NCBI GenBank assembly: GCA_016213725.1
Contig: JACQZS010000135.1
Coordinates: 28,030 to 92,029 of the forward strand
Source: Acidobacteriota bacterium
GTDB taxonomy: Bacteria > Acidobacteriota > Terriglobia > Bryobacterales > Bryobacteraceae
DNA: 64,000 nucleotides
Direction of reading: 5' to 3'
The translations under genes and the position numbers were made by a program. Each line of letters begins with the position of its first letter. Within the stretch, counting starts at the first letter, position 1. Positions 51,878 through 61,921 of this stretch are shown here, in pieces. Under the pieces are notes generated by a model. The model made no database searches. It was not told the origin of the DNA and saw only the letters and a program-made list of their open reading frames with translations.

Positions 51878-54007
51878 ATGTCCACGCCGCAGGCCAGCGC
51901 CAAAATCACTTTCCCCGTGCGCGGGATGACTTGCGCCGCATGCCAGTCGTTCGTCCAGAAGACGCTCGCACAGATGCCCGGCGTCGAATCCGCCGCGGTA
52001 AACCTGATGCTCCACAGCGCCACCGTCGCATATGACGCGGCTTCCGTGGCGCCAAAGTCCCTCATTGACGCCGTCAACGATGCCGGCTACGAAGCGGAGC
52101 TTCCGCCTCCCACGCGTTCCATCGCCGCCGAACAACTCCTCCGCGATGCTGAAGATGACGCCGCCTATCGCGCACTGCGCCTCCGCGCCATCGTCTCCAT
52201 GGCTGCGGGCGCTTTGGCGATGGCGCTCATGCCGTGGCATCACGATCCTCGCTCGCGCTACCTTCTGGCCGCGCTGGCCCTCTTCACCATGCTCTGGGCC
52301 GGCCGCCGCTTCTACGTCAAAGCCTGGTCGGCTCTGCGTCACAAGACCTCGGACATGAACACGCTGGTCGCCCTCGGCACCGGCTCTGCGCTCCTCTATT
52401 CGCTGGCCTCGCCGCACGACGTCTACTACGAAGCCGTCATCTTCATCCTCGGTTTTGTGCTCCTGGGCAACACGCTGGAGGCCCGCGCCAAACGCCAAAC
52501 CTCCTCGGCGCTCCAGGCCCTCGCCCATCTACAACCCGACACCGCCCGCGTGCTGGTCGGCGATGCTGAGGTCGAGACCCCCATCGGCCAGCTCCGTCTC
52601 GGAGACACTCTCGTCGCCCGCCCGGGCGAGCGCATCGCAGCCGACGGCGTCGTCCTTTCTGGAGCCTCCGCCGTCGACGAATCCATGCTCACCGGGGAGC
52701 CCATCCCCGTGGATAAGGCGCCCGGATCGCCGGTCACCGGCGGTACGCTCAACGCGCACGGCACACTGCACTACCGTGCCACCGCTCTTGGCGCGGAAAC
52801 CGCGCTCGAGCAGATCCTGCGCCTGCTCCGCGATGCCCAGCTCGAAAGAGCGCCCATGCAGCGCCTGGCGGACCGCGTCTCCTCCGTCTTCGTGCCCATC
52901 GTCATTCTCCTGGCGTTACTCACTCTGGTCCTCACGCGTTCCTTCTCCTCTGCGGTCGCGGTTCTCGTTATCGCCTGCCCCTGCGCCATGGGGCTGGCCG
53001 TGCCCGCCGCCATCATGGCCGCCACCGGCCGCGCCGCCCGCCTGGGTCTTCTCTTCCGCAATGGTGAGGCCTTGGAGCAGCTCAACGCAGTCGATACCAT
53101 CGTCTTCGATAAGACCGGCACCCTCACGGAAGGCCGCCCGGACGTGGCTTCGTTCATGCCGGCCCCGGACGTCGACTCCGAATCCGTCCTCACCCTCGCC
53201 GCCTCGCTGGAGCATCTCAGCGAGCATCCTCTCGCCCGGGCCGTGGTCCGCTACCGCCCCGCGCCGCTTCTGCCCGCTTCTGAATTCCGGGCACTGCCCG
53301 GGATGGGCGCCGAGGGCCTTGTCGGCGGCCACGCTGTGCTCATCGGGAAGGCGGACCTGCTCGTTGAGCGCGGCATCGCCCTGCCCGCCGGCGCGCTGCA
53401 CCCGGCCGACGCCCACACCGTGATCCACACCGCCATCGACCGCGCCTATGCGGGCGCGTTCATCGTCACTGACCGAATTCGCCCTTCCGCCGCACCGGCG
53501 CTCCAAGCCCTGCGCGCCATGGGCCTGCGGACCATCCTTCTCACCGGCGACCAGGAATCCACGGCCCGAGCCGTCGCCGCTGATCTCGGCATCTCCGAGA
53601 TCACCGCCAACGTCCTCCCCGCCGGCAAACTCGACCTCATTCGCCGCCTGCGTTCCAGCGGCGCCCGCGTCGCCATGGCCGGCGATGGCATCAACGACGC
53701 TCCGGCGCTGGCCGCCGCCGACGCCGGCATCGCCCTCTCTTCCGGATCCGGTGTCGCCGAAGCGGCTTCCTCCGTCACCCTCGTCCGGCCGGATCTAATG
53801 GCCATTCCACAGGCCGCGCTGCTGGCCCGCGCCGCCGTCCGTATCATGCGCCAGAACCTCTTCTGGGCGCTGTTTTACAACGTTGTGATGATCCCGGCCG
53901 CCGCTCTCGGACACTTGAATCCGATTCTCGCGGCGGCTGCCATGAGTCTCAGCTCGCTTTCAGTGGTGGCCAACTCGCTTCGCCTTTCTCGCATCAAGCT
54001 CTCATGA
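51878..54007 (+). CDS. copA: Cu(I)-exporting P1B-type ATPase CopA
   Basis: A 709-residue protein with an N-terminal HMA domain (GMTCAAC, Cys19 and Cys22), about eight membrane segments, the metal-binding CPC (Cys367-Pro-Cys369), phosphorylation motif DKTGTLTEG (Asp411), the SEHP of the nucleotide domain and [11 protein letters not shown] in the P-domain. The last membrane helix has [15 protein letters not shown] with the Met and Ser typical of P1B-1 copper exporters. It pumps Cu(I) out of the cytoplasm. It lies between copZ and csoR. Confidence 0.96.
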   Translation: MSTPQASAKITFPVRGMTCAACQSFVQKTLAQMPGVESAAVNLMLHSATVAYDAASVAPKSLIDAVNDAGYEAELPPPTRSIAAEQLLRDAEDDAAYRALRLRAIVSMAAGALAMALMPWHHDPRSRYLLAALALFTMLWAGRRFYVKAWSALRHKTSDMNTLVALGTGSALLYSLASPHDVYYEAVIFILGFVLLGNTLEARAKRQTSSALQALAHLQPDTARVLVGDAEVETPIGQLRLGDTLVARPGERIAADGVVLSGASAVDESMLTGEPIPVDKAPGSPVTGGTLNAHGTLHYRATALGAETALEQILRLLRDAQLERAPMQRLADRVSSVFVPIVILLALLTLVLTRSFSSAVAVLVIACPCAMGLAVPAAIMAATGRAARLGLLFRNGEALEQLNAVDTIVFDKTGTLTEGRPDVASFMPAPDVDSESVLTLAASLEHLSEHPLARAVVRYRPAPLLPASEFRALPGMGAEGLVGGHAVLIGKADLLVERGIALPAGALHPADAHTVIHTAIDRAYAGAFIVTDRIRPSAAPALQALRAMGLRTILLTGDQESTARAVAADLGISEITANVLPAGKLDLIRRLRSSGARVAMAGDGINDAPALAAADAGIALSSGSGVAEAASSVTLVRPDLMAIPQAALLARAAVRIMRQNLFWALFYNVVMIPAAALGHLNPILAAAAMSLSSLSVVANSLRLSRIKLS

Positions 54008-54252
54008 AACCAGACACCCGGCAGTCCGCTCTCACCCGCCTGCGCCGCATCGAAGGTCAGGTGCGTGGCCTCCAGCGCATGATCGAAGAGGATCGCTCCT
54101 GCCCTGACATCGTCAACCAGGTGGCCTCCGTTGCCAACGCTCTCTCCGCAGTCACGAAGCTTCTACTCACCTCGCACCTCTCTCACTGCGCCCGCAAAGA
54201 CCCGCACGCCCTCGATGAGGCCGTCGGCCTCATCACCCGCCACTGGAAGTGA
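54004..54252 (+). CDS. csoR: CsoR-family copper-sensing repressor
   Basis: An 82-residue all-helical CsoR/FrmR protein in ATGA overlap with copA. The Cu(I)-binding residues are present as Cys33 ([10 protein letters not shown]), His58 and Cys62 (SHLSHC), the Cys-His-Cys pattern of copper sensors. It should bind the palindrome before copZ and autoregulate the operon. Confidence 0.94.
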   Translation: MKPDTRQSALTRLRRIEGQVRGLQRMIEEDRSCPDIVNQVASVANALSAVTKLLLTSHLSHCARKDPHALDEAVGLITRHWK

Positions 54253-54304
54253 ATCCGGCCGCCCTTTCCACCCCCTTCATCCCCCCTGATCTCCTGATAC
54301 GATA

Positions 54305-57300
54305 ATGCTGCCGATCAGGAGCGACGTGGCTCGCAAAGCAACCATTCTTGGTTTCGGTGTGCTGACTGCCGCAGCCGCAGCCACAGCCCTCCTTTACTAC
54401 CAATCCCCTCCGGATGACCGTGTTTATCGCATCGGCTACGAAGACAACCCGCCCTTCCATTTCCGCAACGCGCAAGGCAACCCCGAAGGCCTCTCCATCG
54501 ACATTCTCAACGCCGCTGCACGCCGCAAAGGCATCCGGCTCGCTTGGTCCTATCACCCCGAGAGTTCCGAACTCGCCATCCGCTCCGGCCGCGTCGATCT
54601 CTGGCCGCTCATGAGCATCCTCACTGAGCGCCTACCCTTTGTCTACTTCTCTGACCCCTACAGAACCAGCGACGCCTGCCTGGTCGTCCGCCAGGACAGC
54701 ACTTACCGCAGCTTGTCTGACTTCGCCCACAAGGTCATCAATACCAACTTCGTCCCGCTCACTGACCGTCTCCTCAAATCCCGTGTTCCCAGTGTCCGGC
54801 TCGTCCCGATTGCCGATCCCAAGCAACAGCTCGAAGGCGTCTGCCGCGGTGAGGCCGATGCCGCATATCTCGACGAGTACTCCGTCGCTTCTACGCTGAT
54901 GGGCGGTTTGGATTGCGCCGGCCAGCGCCTGCGCATTGTCCGTGCTCCCGAGACGCGCGTCAATATGGCCATCGGAGCCAGCTTTCAATCCGCACTCGCT
55001 TCCGATGCCCTTCGCGACGCCATCAGCGACATGATGAACTCCGGCGAACTCGCCTCCATCACCACGCGCTGGAGCTATTTCAGCGGACGCAGCATGGAGA
55101 CCGACACCGCCCTCGTCAATGCCCGCCGCGATGCTCGCAATCTGCTCGCGTTCACGTTCGGCGCCTTCCTGCTGCTGTTCTGCACTGCCTGGCTCGCCTG
55201 GCGCCTGCGCAGCCAGCGCAACCGCGCTTTGCAGGCGGAACGGGCGCTCGCTGCCAGCGAGCGCTACTATCACTCCCTCGTCGATCTCATCCCGGATAGC
55301 CTCTTCGTCCTCAACCGCGACGGCTCCATCCGCAGCGCTCATCCGAAAGGCATGCCTGGCTCCGCTCAGCCAGGAACTGCCTCCGGCCCGTCCCAGCAGG
55401 ATCTCTTCCTTTCGCAAATCTCCGCCCGCCACCGCAAGAGCGTCGAACGCGTGCTCGCCTCCGGTGCTCCTGTCGTTTATGAAGAAGAGGCCTTTCCCGG
55501 CATCTGGATGGAAACTCGCCTCGTCCCCGTCCGCGACAGCGCTGGCAACATCGATGCCATCATGGGCATCGCCCGAGAGATCACCTCCCGCAAACTCGCC
55601 GAAAAACGGCTCGCGGAGCAGCAGCTTCGCCTGCAGCGCATCATGGATGCCACAGATGCCGGCTACTTCCGCATCTCCGCCTCCGGTAACTTTGAGGAGG
55701 TCAACCAGGCCTGGCTCGACCTCCACGGATATGCCAGCCGCGACGAAGTCATCGGCCGCCACTTCTCTTCCTTTCAGGCTCCTGACGACCTGGCCGGCGC
55801 CGAGCAGATCGTCCGTGACCTTTTCGCCGGCAAGCCCTCCCTCGGCGAATTCTCCCGCCGCTGCAAGGACGGCTCTATCGGCTATCACTCCTTCTCCGCC
55901 AACGCTGTCTGGCAGGACCGCGAAATCGTCGCCGTCGAAGGCTTTATCATCGACACCACCCAGCAGCGCCTTGCCCAGCAGGCCCGAGTCGAAAGCGAAG
56001 CCCGCTACCGCGCGCTGTTTAACAATATGAGCGAGGGTGTCGCGCTCCACGATGTCGTCTACGATGCCCAGGGCCAGGCCGTCAATTACCGCGTCGTGGA
56101 GATCAACCCTCGATACGAGGCCCTCGTCGGCCTCAGCCGTTCCCAGGTCCTCGGCCGCCTCGCCACCGACGCCTACGGCACGCCGGAGCCACCCTATTTC
56201 GAGCGGTTCATCCAGGCCAGCGAGCATGGCCGGAGCTGCACCTTCGAATCCTACTTCCCTCCGCTCGACCGGCACTTTTCCATCGCCGTTGCGCCATTGG
56301 GCAAGGGCCACTTCGCCACCATCTTTACCGACATCACCACCCGCAAACGCCACGAAGAAGAACGCGCACGCCTCGAAGACCAGTTGCGCCAGTCCCAGAA
56401 GATGGAGTCCATCGGCCGCCTGGCCGGAGGCATCGCGCACGACTTCAACAACATCCTTACCATCGTCAGCGGCTATTCCAGCCTGCTCAGCGCCGCCCCC
56501 GGGTTGACGGACAAACAGCGCATCCAGGTGGAGCAGATCGCTCAGGCCGGCGCGCGCGCCGCCGACCTCACGGCCCAGTTGCTCGCCTTCAGCCGCCGCC
56601 AGATCGTCCAGCCGCGTCCCGTCAATCTCAATCAAATCATCACCGAATCCAAGGAGATGTTCCGCCGCCTCATCGGCGCTCACATCGAACTCGTCACTCA
56701 ACTCGACCCCGCCCTCGCCCTTGTGGAAGCCGATCCCGGCCAGATCCACCAGGTCCTCCTAAACCTCGTCATCAATGCCCGCGATGCCATGCCCTCCGGC
56801 GGCACGCTCCGCCTCGAAACCAGCAACCTGGAGATCTCTGCCGGCGCCGCCTCCCGTTTCACCGATGCGCTCCCCGGACCCGCCGTGCTTCTCTCCGTCT
56901 CAGACTCCGGAGAAGGCATGGACGAGGCCACCCTCCAGCGCATCTTTGAGCCCTTCTTCACCACCAAGGGCGTAGGCGCCGGTACCGGACTCGGCCTCTC
57001 TATCGTCTATGGCATCGTGCGCCAAAACCACGGCTGGATCGAGACCGTGAGCCAGCCCGGCAGCGGGACCGCGTTCCGCATCTGCTTCCCTCGCTATAGC
57101 GGCGAGGATCAGGCGCAGGACCGCTCCGACGTTCCCCTGGTGCCGGCCCGCGGCGGAGAATCCGTCCTCCTCGTCGAGGACCAGGGCGAGTTGCGCGAAC
57201 TCAATGTCCTCGTTCTCTCCGGCTGCGGCTATAACGTGCTGCAGGCGCCCAACGGAGCCGCCGCCCTGGAAGTCGCACGCGCCTGCCCCGGACCCATCCA

Positions 57301-57538
57301 CCTCCTCCTCACCGATATCATCATGCCCGGCATGAATGGCCGCGAACTCGCCCGCCGCCTGCTGCTGGAACACCCGCGCGTCCGCGTCCTCTTCGTAACC
57401 GGCTATGCCGAAGTCAGCTTCGATCAGGGCGGCTTCGACGGCATCATCCACGACCTCCTCCTGAAGCCCTTCACCCCCGCCGTCCTCGCCGCCAAAGTCC
57501 GCGAAATCCTCGACCTCCCGCAGTCCCCCCTCCAGTAG
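54305..57538 (+). CDS. Hybrid sensor histidine kinase with a periplasmic solute-binding (SBP_bac_3) sensor
   Basis: A 1077-residue protein. It has a membrane anchor near residues 10-30, a periplasmic solute-binding domain of family 3 (about 38-265, YRIGYEDNPPFHFRNAQGNP), a second membrane segment (about 281-299) and three PAS domains (about 318-690). The HisKA domain has phosphoacceptor His712 (GGIAHDFNNIL), followed by a HATPase (N-box LLNLVINARDAM, G2 GTGLGLSIVYG) and a C-terminal receiver with Asp1004 (LLLTDIIMPGMNG) and Lys in LLLKPF. It should sense an amino-acid-like ligand outside the cell and pass phosphate within itself. No output regulator gene is adjacent, so the partner is elsewhere. 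Confidence 0.94.
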   Translation: MLPIRSDVARKATILGFGVLTAAAAATALLYYQSPPDDRVYRIGYEDNPPFHFRNAQGNPEGLSIDILNAAARRKGIRLAWSYHPESSELAIRSGRVDLWPLMSILTERLPFVYFSDPYRTSDACLVVRQDSTYRSLSDFAHKVINTNFVPLTDRLLKSRVPSVRLVPIADPKQQLEGVCRGEADAAYLDEYSVASTLMGGLDCAGQRLRIVRAPETRVNMAIGASFQSALASDALRDAISDMMNSGELASITTRWSYFSGRSMETDTALVNARRDARNLLAFTFGAFLLLFCTAWLAWRLRSQRNRALQAERALAASERYYHSLVDLIPDSLFVLNRDGSIRSAHPKGMPGSAQPGTASGPSQQDLFLSQISARHRKSVERVLASGAPVVYEEEAFPGIWMETRLVPVRDSAGNIDAIMGIAREITSRKLAEKRLAEQQLRLQRIMDATDAGYFRISASGNFEEVNQAWLDLHGYASRDEVIGRHFSSFQAPDDLAGAEQIVRDLFAGKPSLGEFSRRCKDGSIGYHSFSANAVWQDREIVAVEGFIIDTTQQRLAQQARVESEARYRALFNNMSEGVALHDVVYDAQGQAVNYRVVEINPRYEALVGLSRSQVLGRLATDAYGTPEPPYFERFIQASEHGRSCTFESYFPPLDRHFSIAVAPLGKGHFATIFTDITTRKRHEEERARLEDQLRQSQKMESIGRLAGGIAHDFNNILTIVSGYSSLLSAAPGLTDKQRIQVEQIAQAGARAADLTAQLLAFSRRQIVQPRPVNLNQIITESKEMFRRLIGAHIELVTQLDPALALVEADPGQIHQVLLNLVINARDAMPSGGTLRLETSNLEISAGAASRFTDALPGPAVLLSVSDSGEGMDEATLQRIFEPFFTTKGVGAGTGLGLSIVYGIVRQNHGWIETVSQPGSGTAFRICFPRYSGEDQAQDRSDVPLVPARGGESVLLVEDQGELRELNVLVLSGCGYNVLQAPNGAAALEVARACPGPIHLLLTDIIMPGMNGRELARRLLLEHPRVRVLFVTGYAEVSFDQGGFDGIIHDLLLKPFTPAVLAAKVREILDLPQSPLQ

Positions 57539-57609
57539 TCTTGTGATTCTTGCGCCCGCCTCCCTCTCTGCGGGGCGTGGCCGTCTCCTCTCCCGCCTAC
57601 AATGGAGAA

Positions 57610-58386
57610 ATGAGCGAACAATTCACCATCGCCGGACGTTCTTTCCGTTCCCGGTTGATGATCGGTACCGGCAAGTACCGGTCCTTTGAGGAAATGGCTC
57701 AGTGCCACGCCGCCTCCGGTGCCGAAGTCGTCACCGTTGCCGTCCGCCGCGTCAACCTCACTGATAAATCCAAGGAGTCGATGCTCGACCACATCGACCG
57801 CTCCAAGTACTTCCTCCTCCCCAACACCGCCGCCTGCTACAGCGTTGAGGACGCCGTCCGCACAGCCCTTCTCGCCCGCGAAGTCGGCCTCTCCAACTGG
57901 GTGAAGCTCGAAGTGATTGGCGATGAAAAGACCCTCTTCCCCGACGTCTTCGGCCTCGTTGAGGCCACTAAACAACTCGTCAAGGAGGGCTTCGTCGTCC
58001 TGCCTTACACCAATGACGACCTCATCACCGCCAAGCGCCTCATCGATGCCGGCGCCTCCGCCGTCATGCCCCTCGCCGCCCCCATCGGCAGCGGTCTGGG
58101 CATCCAGAACCACGCCGCCCTGCGCATCCTTCGCGAGCAGATCACTGAGGTGCCTCTCATCGTCGACGCCGGCGTGGGCACCGCCTCCGACGCCTGCGTC
58201 GCCATGGAGATGGGCTTCGACGGCATCCTCATGAACACCGCCGTAGCCGCCGCGCAGAACGCCGTCCAGATGGCGGAAGCCATGAACCACGCCGTCGAGG
58301 CCGGCCGCAAGGCCTTCCTGGCCGGCCGCATGGAGCGCCGTCTCTACGCCTCTGCCAGCAGCCCCCTCACTGGCATCATCCGCTGA
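57610..58386 (+). CDS. thiG: Thiazole synthase ThiG
   Basis: The start is the ATG at 57610 (AATGGAG before it), giving 258 residues. The family sequence is clear: [36 protein letters not shown] with the Schiff-base Lys, [14 protein letters not shown] and [20 protein letters not shown]. ThiG forms the thiazole phosphate of thiamine from ThiS-thiocarboxylate, deoxyxylulose phosphate and dehydroglycine. No other thi gene is adjacent, which is unusual but known. Confidence 0.96.
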   Translation: MSEQFTIAGRSFRSRLMIGTGKYRSFEEMAQCHAASGAEVVTVAVRRVNLTDKSKESMLDHIDRSKYFLLPNTAACYSVEDAVRTALLAREVGLSNWVKLEVIGDEKTLFPDVFGLVEATKQLVKEGFVVLPYTNDDLITAKRLIDAGASAVMPLAAPIGSGLGIQNHAALRILREQITEVPLIVDAGVGTASDACVAMEMGFDGILMNTAVAAAQNAVQMAEAMNHAVEAGRKAFLAGRMERRLYASASSPLTGIIR

Positions 58387-58440
58387 TCGCCGCCAGGCAG
58401 CCTGCCTCCGCTGCCCGCCGAATTGGCACACGCAAATAGC

Positions 58441-58480
58441 AAAGCGCCGGCGGATTCACGATGGAATCCCCCGGCGCTTT
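58441..58480. terminator. Bidirectional hairpin between thiG and rhaA
   Basis: Stem AAAGCGCCGG (58441-58450) with CCGGCGCTTT (58471-58480), plus inner pairing GATTC/GAATC in the 20-base loop. It is placed between two convergent genes and the ends are A/T-rich enough to serve both. Confidence 0.8.
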
Positions 58481-58505
58481 CCTGTGTTCGCCGCTATTCC
58501 GCCGG

Positions 58506-59771
58506 CTAGCGCTTCGAGAGCACGTCTTTTTCGTACTTCCGGATCTGGTCGAACCACGCACTGCCCACCGGCACGCCCTGCTGTTCGCAGTAGTAGTTCC
58601 AGACGGCCGCCCACGGCAGGCTCTTCTGCTCTTCAAACATTGCCAGCCGCGCCGTAAAGTCGCCCGACGATTCTGACTTCTTCAGGCTCTCCGTCGGCTC
58701 CAGCAGTGCGATCAGCAGCGCCTTCAACATGTTTCTCGACCCGATCGCCCATGCCGCCACGCGGTTGATGCTCGCGTCGAAGTAGTCCAGTCCGATGTGG
58801 ATCTTGTCCGCCAGCTTGCCGCTCCGCACCAGTTCCTTGGCGATCATCTGCAGCTCGTCGTCCAGAATTACCACGTGGTCGCTGTCCCATCGCACCGGCC
58901 GGCTCACATGCAGCAGCAGTCCCGGGCAGAACATCAGCACCGACGAGATCTTTTCCGAAATGCACTCCGTCGGATGGTAGTGCCCCGAATCCAGCGTCAG
59001 CAGCTTCTGCCGTGACACCGCGTAGCCCAGGTAGAACTCGGCCGATCCAGCCGTATAGCTCTCGGCGCCAATCCCGAACAGCTTCGCTTCCACCGCGTCC
59101 AGGTGCAGCTTCTCATTGATCGGCTCGGCAAAGATCTTGTCCAGCGAATCCACTAACCGCGCCCGCGGCCCCGTCCGGTCCACCGGGATGTCCTTGTACC
59201 CATCCGGAATCCAGACGTTCGTCACCGTCGTCGAGCCGAGCTGCCGTCCCATCTCTTCGCCGATCTTCCGGCAGCGGATGCCGTGGTCGATCCAGAAGTC
59301 GCGAATCGCCTTGTCCTCGTGCGCCAGCGTGAAACCGTCTGCCGCCTTCGCATGCGAGAAGTAGGTCGGGTTGAAGTCCAGCCCCAGCCCCTGCTCCTTC
59401 GCCCAATCGATCCAGCCCTGGAAGTGCTTCGGCTCCACTTCATTCCTGTCCACGAACTTCCCGCCGTTGTCCAGGTAAGAGGCGTGCAGGCTGAAGCGGT
59501 GCTTGCCCGGAATCACGGAGAGCGCCTGTTCGAAGTCCTGCCGCAGTTCCGCCACCGTCCTCGCCTTGCCCGGATAGTTGCCCGTCGCCTGGATGCCGCC
59601 GCCCGAAAGCTGCGCACCCACCGTCTCGAATCCGCCCACGTCGTCACCCTGCCAGCAATGCATCGAGATCGGGATCGTCGCCAGCGTCTTCATCGCCGCC
59701 GCGGCGTCCACGCCCACTGCCGCATATTGCTCTTTGGCCAACTCATAGGCCTTCACCACGTTCTCACTCAT
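58506..59771 (-). CDS. rhaA: L-rhamnose isomerase
   Basis: The start is the ATG at 59771, with GAAGGAG ahead of it, giving 421 residues, the standard length. Recognisable blocks are [65 protein letters not shown] and [18 protein letters not shown], which carry the metal-binding Glu, Asp and His residues. It converts L-rhamnose to L-rhamnulose. The kinase and aldolase partners are not adjacent. Confidence 0.95.
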   Translation of the reverse strand: MSENVVKAYELAKEQYAAVGVDAAAAMKTLATIPISMHCWQGDDVGGFETVGAQLSGGGIQATGNYPGKARTVAELRQDFEQALSVIPGKHRFSLHASYLDNGGKFVDRNEVEPKHFQGWIDWAKEQGLGLDFNPTYFSHAKAADGFTLAHEDKAIRDFWIDHGIRCRKIGEEMGRQLGSTTVTNVWIPDGYKDIPVDRTGPRARLVDSLDKIFAEPINEKLHLDAVEAKLFGIGAESYTAGSAEFYLGYAVSRQKLLTLDSGHYHPTECISEKISSVLMFCPGLLLHVSRPVRWDSDHVVILDDELQMIAKELVRSGKLADKIHIGLDYFDASINRVAAWAIGSRNMLKALLIALLEPTESLKKSESSGDFTARLAMFEEQKSLPWAAVWNYYCEQQGVPVGSAWFDQIRKYEKDVLSKR

Positions 59772-59874
59772 GGCTGCTTCTCCTTCGAAACCGACCAACT
59801 GGGTCTGAATCGAACTTTATCACCCCAGGCGTGGCTGCGCTTGCCGCTGCGCTCTTATACTGGAGTGCACAGCG

Positions 59875-60777
59875 ATGCCGGCCCTTGCAGAGATCGTCAA
59901 GTACGCTCTCACCGCCAATATCTTCCTGCTCGTCGTCCAGCTCGGCACCCGCGCCAGTTTCGACGAGGCCACCAGTTTCTTCCGGAACCTCTTCCGTCCG
60001 CCGGCCAGCCTCTTTCGTGCGGTTCTGGCCATGAACTTCGTCGTCCCTCTCGCCGCCGCTGCCCTCGCCCTCACCTTCAACATCCACCCGGCGGTCAAAA
60101 TCGCTCTCGTCGCCATGTCCATCTCCCCTGTGCCGCCTCTCGTGCCCGGCAAGCAATTGCGCTTCGGCGGCCGCGCCAGCTACGTCTACGGCCTTCTCGT
60201 TGCCGTCTCGCTCGTCGCCATCTTCACCGTCCCGCTCTCCGTCGAACTCCTCGGCCGCCTTTTCGGCCGCGATGCCCACATGAATTTCTTCGAAATCTCC
60301 TGGCTCCTCGCCCGCACCGTCCTCCTGCCTCTCAGCATCGGCATGGCGCTGCGCGCCTTCGCGCCTAAGCGCATCGCCCGCGCCAGCGAACGCATCGCCC
60401 GCGTCTGCAACTCGCTCCTCATCGTCGGCCTTGCCCCCATCTTCTGGAAAGCAGCGCCTGACATGTGGTCCCTCGTAGGCAACGGGACTGTCCTATCCAT
60501 CGCCGCCCTCGCGTTCGCCGCCATGGCCGCCGGCCACTGGATCGGCGGCCCTAACGAACAGGACCGCACCGCGCTCGGCATCTTCGCCGCCGTCCGCCAC
60601 CCCGGCGTGGCTCTCGCCATCGCCAAAGACAACTGGCCCGCAGATCGCCTCATTCCGGCCGCCATCCTGCTCTTTAGCCTCGTCACCTTCGCCACCACCA
60701 CTCTCTACGGCCGCTATCGCCTCAAACGCTACTCCGTCCCTGAATCCCTTACTTCAGTGCCGCCTCCGCCTCGCTGA
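59875..60777 (+). CDS. Bile acid:sodium symporter (BASS) family transporter
   Basis: A 300-residue protein with eight to nine membrane segments. The blocks ALVAMSISPVPPLVPGKQ and AVRHPGVALAIAKDNWP correspond to the two cross-over regions of BASS proteins. The substrate in soil bacteria is unknown and need not be a bile acid. It is convergent with the ankyrin gene, overlapping its 3' end by 29 bases. No operon partner is seen. Confidence 0.83.
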   Translation: MPALAEIVKYALTANIFLLVVQLGTRASFDEATSFFRNLFRPPASLFRAVLAMNFVVPLAAAALALTFNIHPAVKIALVAMSISPVPPLVPGKQLRFGGRASYVYGLLVAVSLVAIFTVPLSVELLGRLFGRDAHMNFFEISWLLARTVLLPLSIGMALRAFAPKRIARASERIARVCNSLLIVGLAPIFWKAAPDMWSLVGNGTVLSIAALAFAAMAAGHWIGGPNEQDRTALGIFAAVRHPGVALAIAKDNWPADRLIPAAILLFSLVTFATTTLYGRYRLKRYSVPESLTSVPPPPR

Positions 60778-61921
60778 ACCCGCCCTCTTTCGCCAGCGCG
60801 CCCGCCGTCTTGCCGGCCTTGTTCTTCAAACCCCTGTCCGCGCCGCGTGCCACCAGCAGCTTCACCACCTCCACCCGTCCAAAACCAGCCGCCACCATCA
60901 ATGGCGTAGCTCCGCTCTCGCCATCCCGCGCGTCCATCTCCGCCCCCTTGTCCAGCAACAGTCCCGCTACTTCCGCCTGTCCAGCCAGCGCCGCCTCGTG
61001 CAGCGCCGTTCCCCCCGATGCTGTCTTCGCCCGCACGTCCGCTCCGGCCTCTATCAGGAGCTCCGCCACCCTCTTGTGACCCTTCAAGGCCGCGTCCGCC
61101 AAGTGCGGCTTCGGGTCCGCACCCAACCTCAGCAGCATCTCGACCACATCCGCCTGCCCTCGCAGCACCGCGTCTTTCATCTGCCTGTCCACCGCCAGCG
61201 GAGCGCCCTTCGCCGCCAGCAAACCGGCCACTTTCGTCTCCCGGTACCGCAGCGCCTCATCCATCGCCGTCGCCCCCGACGCATCCTTCAACTTCACGTC
61301 CGCGCCCGCCGCCAGCAACACCTCCGCCACGTCGGCGTGTCCCTTCACCGCCGCTGCATGCAGCGCCGTCTGCCCCGTGTCCGGATTCTGCCCGTTCACG
61401 CTGGCGCCGCGCCGCAGCAGTAGCTTCACCGCCTCCGCATTCCCCTTCCAGGCCGCCTCCTCCAGCGGGCAGCTTCCACCCACGTCCCGTGCCTGCACAT
61501 CTGAGCCCGCGTCCAGCAGCAACGTGGTCATCTCCAGGTATCCCCGCCCCGCCGCCAGGTGCAGCGCCGTCGCGCCGTTCCTGTGCGTGGCCTTTACGTC
61601 CGCGCCGTTCTTCAGCAACAGCCGCGCCGTCTCCACCCGGTTCATCAGCGCCGCATAGTGCAGTGGCGTCGAACCCGCTTCCTTATGCTTCGCGTTGACG
61701 TTCGCCTTGTGGTCGATCAGCAGCTGCGCGATCTCCGTCTGCCCGCTCCACGCCGCGTCGTGCAGCGGCGTCCCGCCCAGGTCGTCGTATTCGTTCACCT
61801 TCGCCCCATGCTCCAGCAGCGCGCGCACCGTCTCCACGTCGCCGTTGCGCGCCGCCGTGTGCAGGTCTGCCGCCGAGTGCAGCTCGACAATAATGAGTAC
61901 CGCCAGTAGCGCGGCTGTCAT
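60749..61921 (-). CDS. Secreted ankyrin-repeat protein (390 aa)
   Basis: A 390-residue protein with a signal peptide (ALLAVLIIVELHSA) and about eleven ankyrin repeats covering residues 18-385, each with TPLHxAA-type cores (GGTPLHDAAWSGQTEIAQLL, GATALHLAAGRG, GGTALHEAALAGQAEVAG). The start overlaps the stop of the upstream lyase gene (ATGA), so the two are translationally coupled. It is probably periplasmic and may bind the lyase or another protein. The binding partner is inferred only from position. Confidence 0.9.
   Translation of the reverse strand: MTAALLAVLIIVELHSAADLHTAARNGDVETVRALLEHGAKVNEYDDLGGTPLHDAAWSGQTEIAQLLIDHKANVNAKHKEAGSTPLHYAALMNRVETARLLLKNGADVKATHRNGATALHLAAGRGYLEMTTLLLDAGSDVQARDVGGSCPLEEAAWKGNAEAVKLLLRRGASVNGQNPDTGQTALHAAAVKGHADVAEVLLAAGADVKLKDASGATAMDEALRYRETKVAGLLAAKGAPLAVDRQMKDAVLRGQADVVEMLLRLGADPKPHLADAALKGHKRVAELLIEAGADVRAKTASGGTALHEAALAGQAEVAGLLLDKGAEMDARDGESGATPLMVAAGFGRVEVVKLLVARGADRGLKNKAGKTAGALAKEGGFSEAEAALK

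Noticed and set aside
54632-56749. Minus-strand open frame of about 700 codons opposite the hybrid sensor kinase
   Set aside because: Antisense to a kinase with all motifs intact; an acidic, repetitive translation typical of a mirrored GC3-rich gene.
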